64,000 nucleotides of DNA from Clostridiales bacterium (GTDB lineage Bacteria > Bacillota > Clostridia > Christensenellales > Borkfalkiaceae), in the NCBI GenBank assembly GCA_003523255.1, contig DPGH01000010.1, forward strand, positions 31,740-95,739, read 5' to 3'. Both the position numbers and the translations under genes were made by a program. Under the pieces are notes generated by a model, which made no database searches, was not told the DNA's origin, and was given only the letters and a program-made list of their open reading frames with translations. Positions 62,090 through 64,000 of this stretch are shown here, piece by piece; the first letter of the stretch is position 1; every line of letters starts with the position of its first letter.

Positions 62090-62680
62090 CAGATATAACA
62101 TAAACCGCCGTGAAAGCGGCAAGGCGTTTTTCTCACAACAACTACATATACGGGGAGTTAATATCGTTGCGTCGGTTCTCTCCAAACCAAAAACCGTAGG
62201 TCAGGACGAAGACGTCGGCGGGCAGACCTAAGAAGCAACCGGAAAGAACAGCCCATAGATAACGAGAAAAACGGTACGCGCATATCGCGCCGTGCGAGTC
62301 GGGAAGCGCACGTTAAATATGCTACACGGGGTGGGGTCGCTTCCGAAAGGAAAGGATTGAGCAAAGTCGAAAGGTTAGCGACGTCGGCGTGCGGGCATGC
62401 GCTCGTATACAACAGGTCAAAACAAGCGTGCGAAGGCTGCGCTATACGCAGTAAAGCACCAACAGCCGCCCCCTTGCTAAAAAGAAGCCTTTTTGACAAG
62501 GGGGTAGTCTGTCCTTTTTTAATTATAAAGGGAAAACTGCGCCTTGCTCCGGCAGACGGTACCGCAGTATAGCGCTGCGAAAAAAGTCCGTCCGTCCACG
62601 GTAAAAGGCTTCCGTAAAATAGGCGCTTTCGGCTTTTGAGAGACACCACGAAAAAGCCGTACGGTTGTACGGCTTTTCTG
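62090..62680 (+). ncRNA. Probable structured noncoding RNA, about 570 nt
   Basis: No convincing protein frame; the longest minus-strand frame here has no ribosome site and a repetitive composition. The segment is dense in complementary stretches, for example CCCCCTTG/CAAGGGGG around 62471-62504 with an inner AAAAAG/CTTTTT, and GCGCATATCGCGCC-type repeats. It ends in a clear intrinsic terminator. Size and setting (prophage, near a tRNA att site) recall large ornate RNAs such as ROOL or GOLLD, but I could not match a consensus by eye. Confidence 0.5.
62651..62677 (+). terminator. Terminator of the noncoding segment
   Basis: AAAAGCCGTAC, loop GGTT, GTACGGCTTTT: an 11-bp perfect stem with a T run, 80 bases before attR. 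Confidence 0.85.
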
Positions 62681-62757
62681 CTTCCGATAGTTGTCAAATA
62701 AAACGTAAAAAGGCATTTCGTTAGTGTTTTTCTAATGATTTAAGGTGTCAACCTTGC

Positions 62758-62878
62758 TTCGAATCCCGTAGGGGTCACCAAAAACGGTGGTTTTTGATTA
62801 AAAAACGGTCAAAAATCACCGTTTTTTTGTTTTAAACCCCTATTTTAACCGCAAAAGGTTGTCAAAAAAGTTGTCAAA
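62758..62878 (+). repeat. Right attachment repeat (attR)
   Basis: Copy of 49120-49240 with two base differences. Holds the last 23 bases of a tRNA-Glu T arm and acceptor, not a whole tRNA, plus a terminator and two GTTGTCAAA motifs (62858, 62870). A further GTTGTCAAA lies outside at about 62691. Confidence 0.95.
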
Positions 62879-62927
62879 TCTGTTTTTAAACCACCATTTA
62901 ACTATAAGACAGTCATCAAATTTGCTT

Positions 62928-63719
62928 TTATTTCAGCACTTTGCGTATAATTGCAAACTGTATGCTTTTCGGCAAGGCGTTAAACGTCATAAGCAAAAAG
63001 TTACGGTTTACGGGGTAAGCGAAACGCGGGTGCTTTTTGCGTAAAATTTTTAAAGTCATTGCCGCTATTTTTTCTGGCGGTATTTTTTTTGCTTCGACTT
63101 TATCGACTATTTTTTTAAACTTTTTTGACTGAAATTTATATCTTTTTGTATTTTCGCAAAACCTGTTAAGCGCGGTAGTCGAAACGTCAAGCATACCCGT
63201 ATCGACCGCACCTGCGCGGATGACCGAAACGTATATGCCGGACAGTTGCATTTCCATTCTTAATGAAAAGGCGTATTTATCGAGCGCGGCTTTGCTTACG
63301 GCATAAAGCCCGGTAAACGGCAAAGGAGAAAGCGGGGCAAGTTCGCTCGTTGTCATTACTATTCTGCCGCCCGTGGCGACAAAGGGTGCAAAAACCCGAT
63401 TTACCCGCGCCGCGCCGAGAAAGTTTATTTTAATAACCCTTTCAAACTTTTCCTCGGACATTTCTATCAAAGAGTCAAGCGCGTAAACGCCTGCAAAATG
63501 AATTATTGCAAACAACTCTTTCGTGATTGCGCTGACTTTTTGCGCGGCAGAACAAACGCTTTCTTCGTTCGTTACGTCCGCGCAAATGGGAATAACGTTC
63601 TCCTCCGGTTCTTTTACGTTTTTATCCATGGCAAAAACGCAAAAGCCCTCGCTTTTAAGTTTTTTTACGGTAGCGTAGCCCATTCCGCCGTACGCGCCGG
63701 TTATCAATACGTATTTCAT
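62928..63719 (-). CDS. Short-chain dehydrogenase/reductase
   Basis: A 263-residue classical SDR-fold oxidoreductase. Cofactor motif ITGAYGGMGYA (6-16), DMDKN-like acidic residue after strand two (FAMDKN) suggesting NAD preference, and the catalytic Ser-Tyr-Lys with YAVSKAALDKY near residue 146-156. Substrate is unknown. The C-terminal tail is basic and hydrophobic (RNFLLMTFNALPKSIQFAII), as in SDRs that touch membranes. It reads leftward toward the element end; its promoter would be in the AT-rich region near 63720-63770. Confidence 0.88.
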   Translation of the reverse strand: MKYVLITGAYGGMGYATVKKLKSEGFCVFAMDKNVKEPEENVIPICADVTNEESVCSAAQKVSAITKELFAIIHFAGVYALDSLIEMSEEKFERVIKINFLGAARVNRVFAPFVATGGRIVMTTSELAPLSPLPFTGLYAVSKAALDKYAFSLRMEMQLSGIYVSVIRAGAVDTGMLDVSTTALNRFCENTKRYKFQSKKFKKIVDKVEAKKIPPEKIAAMTLKILRKKHPRFAYPVNRNFLLMTFNALPKSIQFAIIRKVLK

Positions 63720-63905
63720 TTTATAATCCTTTTTTACATTATATATTTTTCGCGCGTAAAAAGCAATTAAAGCGGCAATCGCATTTTTGCGTAAAAAAAT
63801 TTTTTAATTATAAAGTTTTAAAAATCGCTATATAAATTTTAAAATAAACAAGACAAAAACGTAAGTTGTATTATAATTTAAATAAAGGATAAAATCGAAG
63901 TACAG

Positions 63906-64000
63906 ATGTTTACAATCTCAAAAAAAATTCCGGTAAGAGAGTTTGAAAAATATTACTCCGACATACAAGCCGAAATACACGTTTGGTCGGAAAAAGTCGT
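63906..64000 (+). CDS. Partial gene, cut by window edge
   Basis: An open frame from ATG 63906 to the window end: MFTISKKIPVREFEKYYSDI, then QAEIHVWSEKV. A TATAAT-like element lies near 63870 and AAAGGATAAAA lies 14-18 bases upstream, farther than usual. Function cannot be assigned from 31 residues. Confidence 0.4.
   Translation, partial: MFTISKKIPVREFEKYYSDIQAEIHVWSEKV

Larger units (their letters stand above)
49120..62878. mobile_element. Integrated inovirus-like element at tRNA-Glu
   Basis: A 13.6-kb insertion bounded by 121-bp direct repeats, the left one starting in the T arm of tRNA-Glu. Leftward arm: tyrosine integrase, BRO/DinD-type antirepressor, three XRE repressors, tiny peptide. 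Rightward arm: YopX, small proteins, exported surface proteins, small multipass membrane protein, Zot/pI-type ATPase, winged-helix protein, structured RNA-like segment. It has no terminase, portal, capsid, tail, holin or lysin gene. The Zot-type ATPase with adsorption-like proteins before it resembles filamentous phages. Missing evidence: no recognised major coat protein or relaxase-type Rep. A satellite or new element class is the alternative. Confidence 0.8.

Noticed and set aside
62158..62697. 179-codon minus-strand frame at the right end of the element
   Set aside because: No ribosome site, no sensible protein pattern, and it covers the terminator and hairpin-rich segment; better read as noncoding RNA or its shadow.
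62758..62780. Second tRNA-Glu gene at the right repeat
   Set aside because: Only the last 23 bases of the tRNA are present; no acceptor 5' strand, D arm or anticodon arm precedes it.
49120..62878. Retron, diversity-generating retroelement or CRISPR
   Set aside because: No reverse transcriptase, variable repeat/template pair, or regularly spaced direct repeats are present.

Overview
The window looks like a chromosome segment from an uncultured, probably gut-associated member of the Clostridia (Bacillota). The lineage call rests on the sporulation pair yqfC-yqfD, the pgpH-ybeY-era-yqzL-recO block, lipobox lipoproteins with ABC sugar permeases, a glycine riboswitch, and strong Shine-Dalgarno sites with TTGACA-N17-TATAAT promoters. 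The spore former inference is from gene content only. Species cannot be named from sequence reading alone.

Region 1 (about 0.1-20.7 kb) is a glycan-use locus. It holds a divergent AraC regulator, two very large secreted or surface proteins with carbohydrate-binding-like modules (the second with a GH42-like barrel and a membrane anchor), a sugar-binding lipoprotein, two MalF/MalG-type permeases, a GH106-like glycosidase, two paralogous Gfo/Idh/MocA oxidoreductases around an unassigned alpha/alpha-barrel protein, and a small lipoprotein. No ABC ATPase is present, so one is presumably shared from elsewhere. A GH78 alpha-L-rhamnosidase at 34.9 kb fits the same theme of rhamnose-containing glycans.

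Region 2 (20.7-34.8 kb, minus strand) has clpB with an upstream ribbon-helix-helix gene, then a tightly packed aromatic amino acid operon: pheA, aroB, aroC, an aroE-aroK fusion, aroQ, aroA, tyrA, aroF-type DAHP synthase and an aminotransferase. It covers the route from DAHP to Phe and Tyr without a visible gap. Ahead of pheA is a consensus promoter, a 49-codon reading frame with ten Tyr/Phe codons in a 21-codon stretch, and an intrinsic terminator with a competing pairing. This has the form of a leader-peptide attenuator.

Region 3 (34.9-49.1 kb) contains rhamnosidase, ybaK-like, glf plus a glycosyltransferase, a ferritin-like protein, the yqfC-recO block with a shortened pgpH, a glycine riboswitch before a sodium:alanine/glycine symporter, nagB, and tRNA-Met and tRNA-Glu under one consensus promoter.

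Region 4 (49,120-62,878) is an integrated element flanked by 121-bp direct repeats (two mismatches), the left one overlapping the 3' end of tRNA-Glu. A leftward arm carries the integrase, a BRO/DinD-like antirepressor, three XRE repressors and a tiny peptide. A rightward arm carries YopX, small proteins, a lipoprotein-like Ig protein, a 1030-residue surface protein with a glycine zipper and C-terminal anchor, a small multipass membrane protein, a basic protein, a Zot/pI-like ATPase and a winged-helix protein. There is no terminase, portal or capsid gene. Filamentous-phage-like (inovirus-like) identity is the best reading, although a major coat protein was not found. The element also carries a hairpin cluster before the ATPase gene, three hairpins with a shared loop motif, and a roughly 570-nt gene-free segment ending in a terminator that is probably a structured RNA.

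Region 5 (62.9-64.0 kb) has a short-chain dehydrogenase and the start of a gene cut by the window edge.
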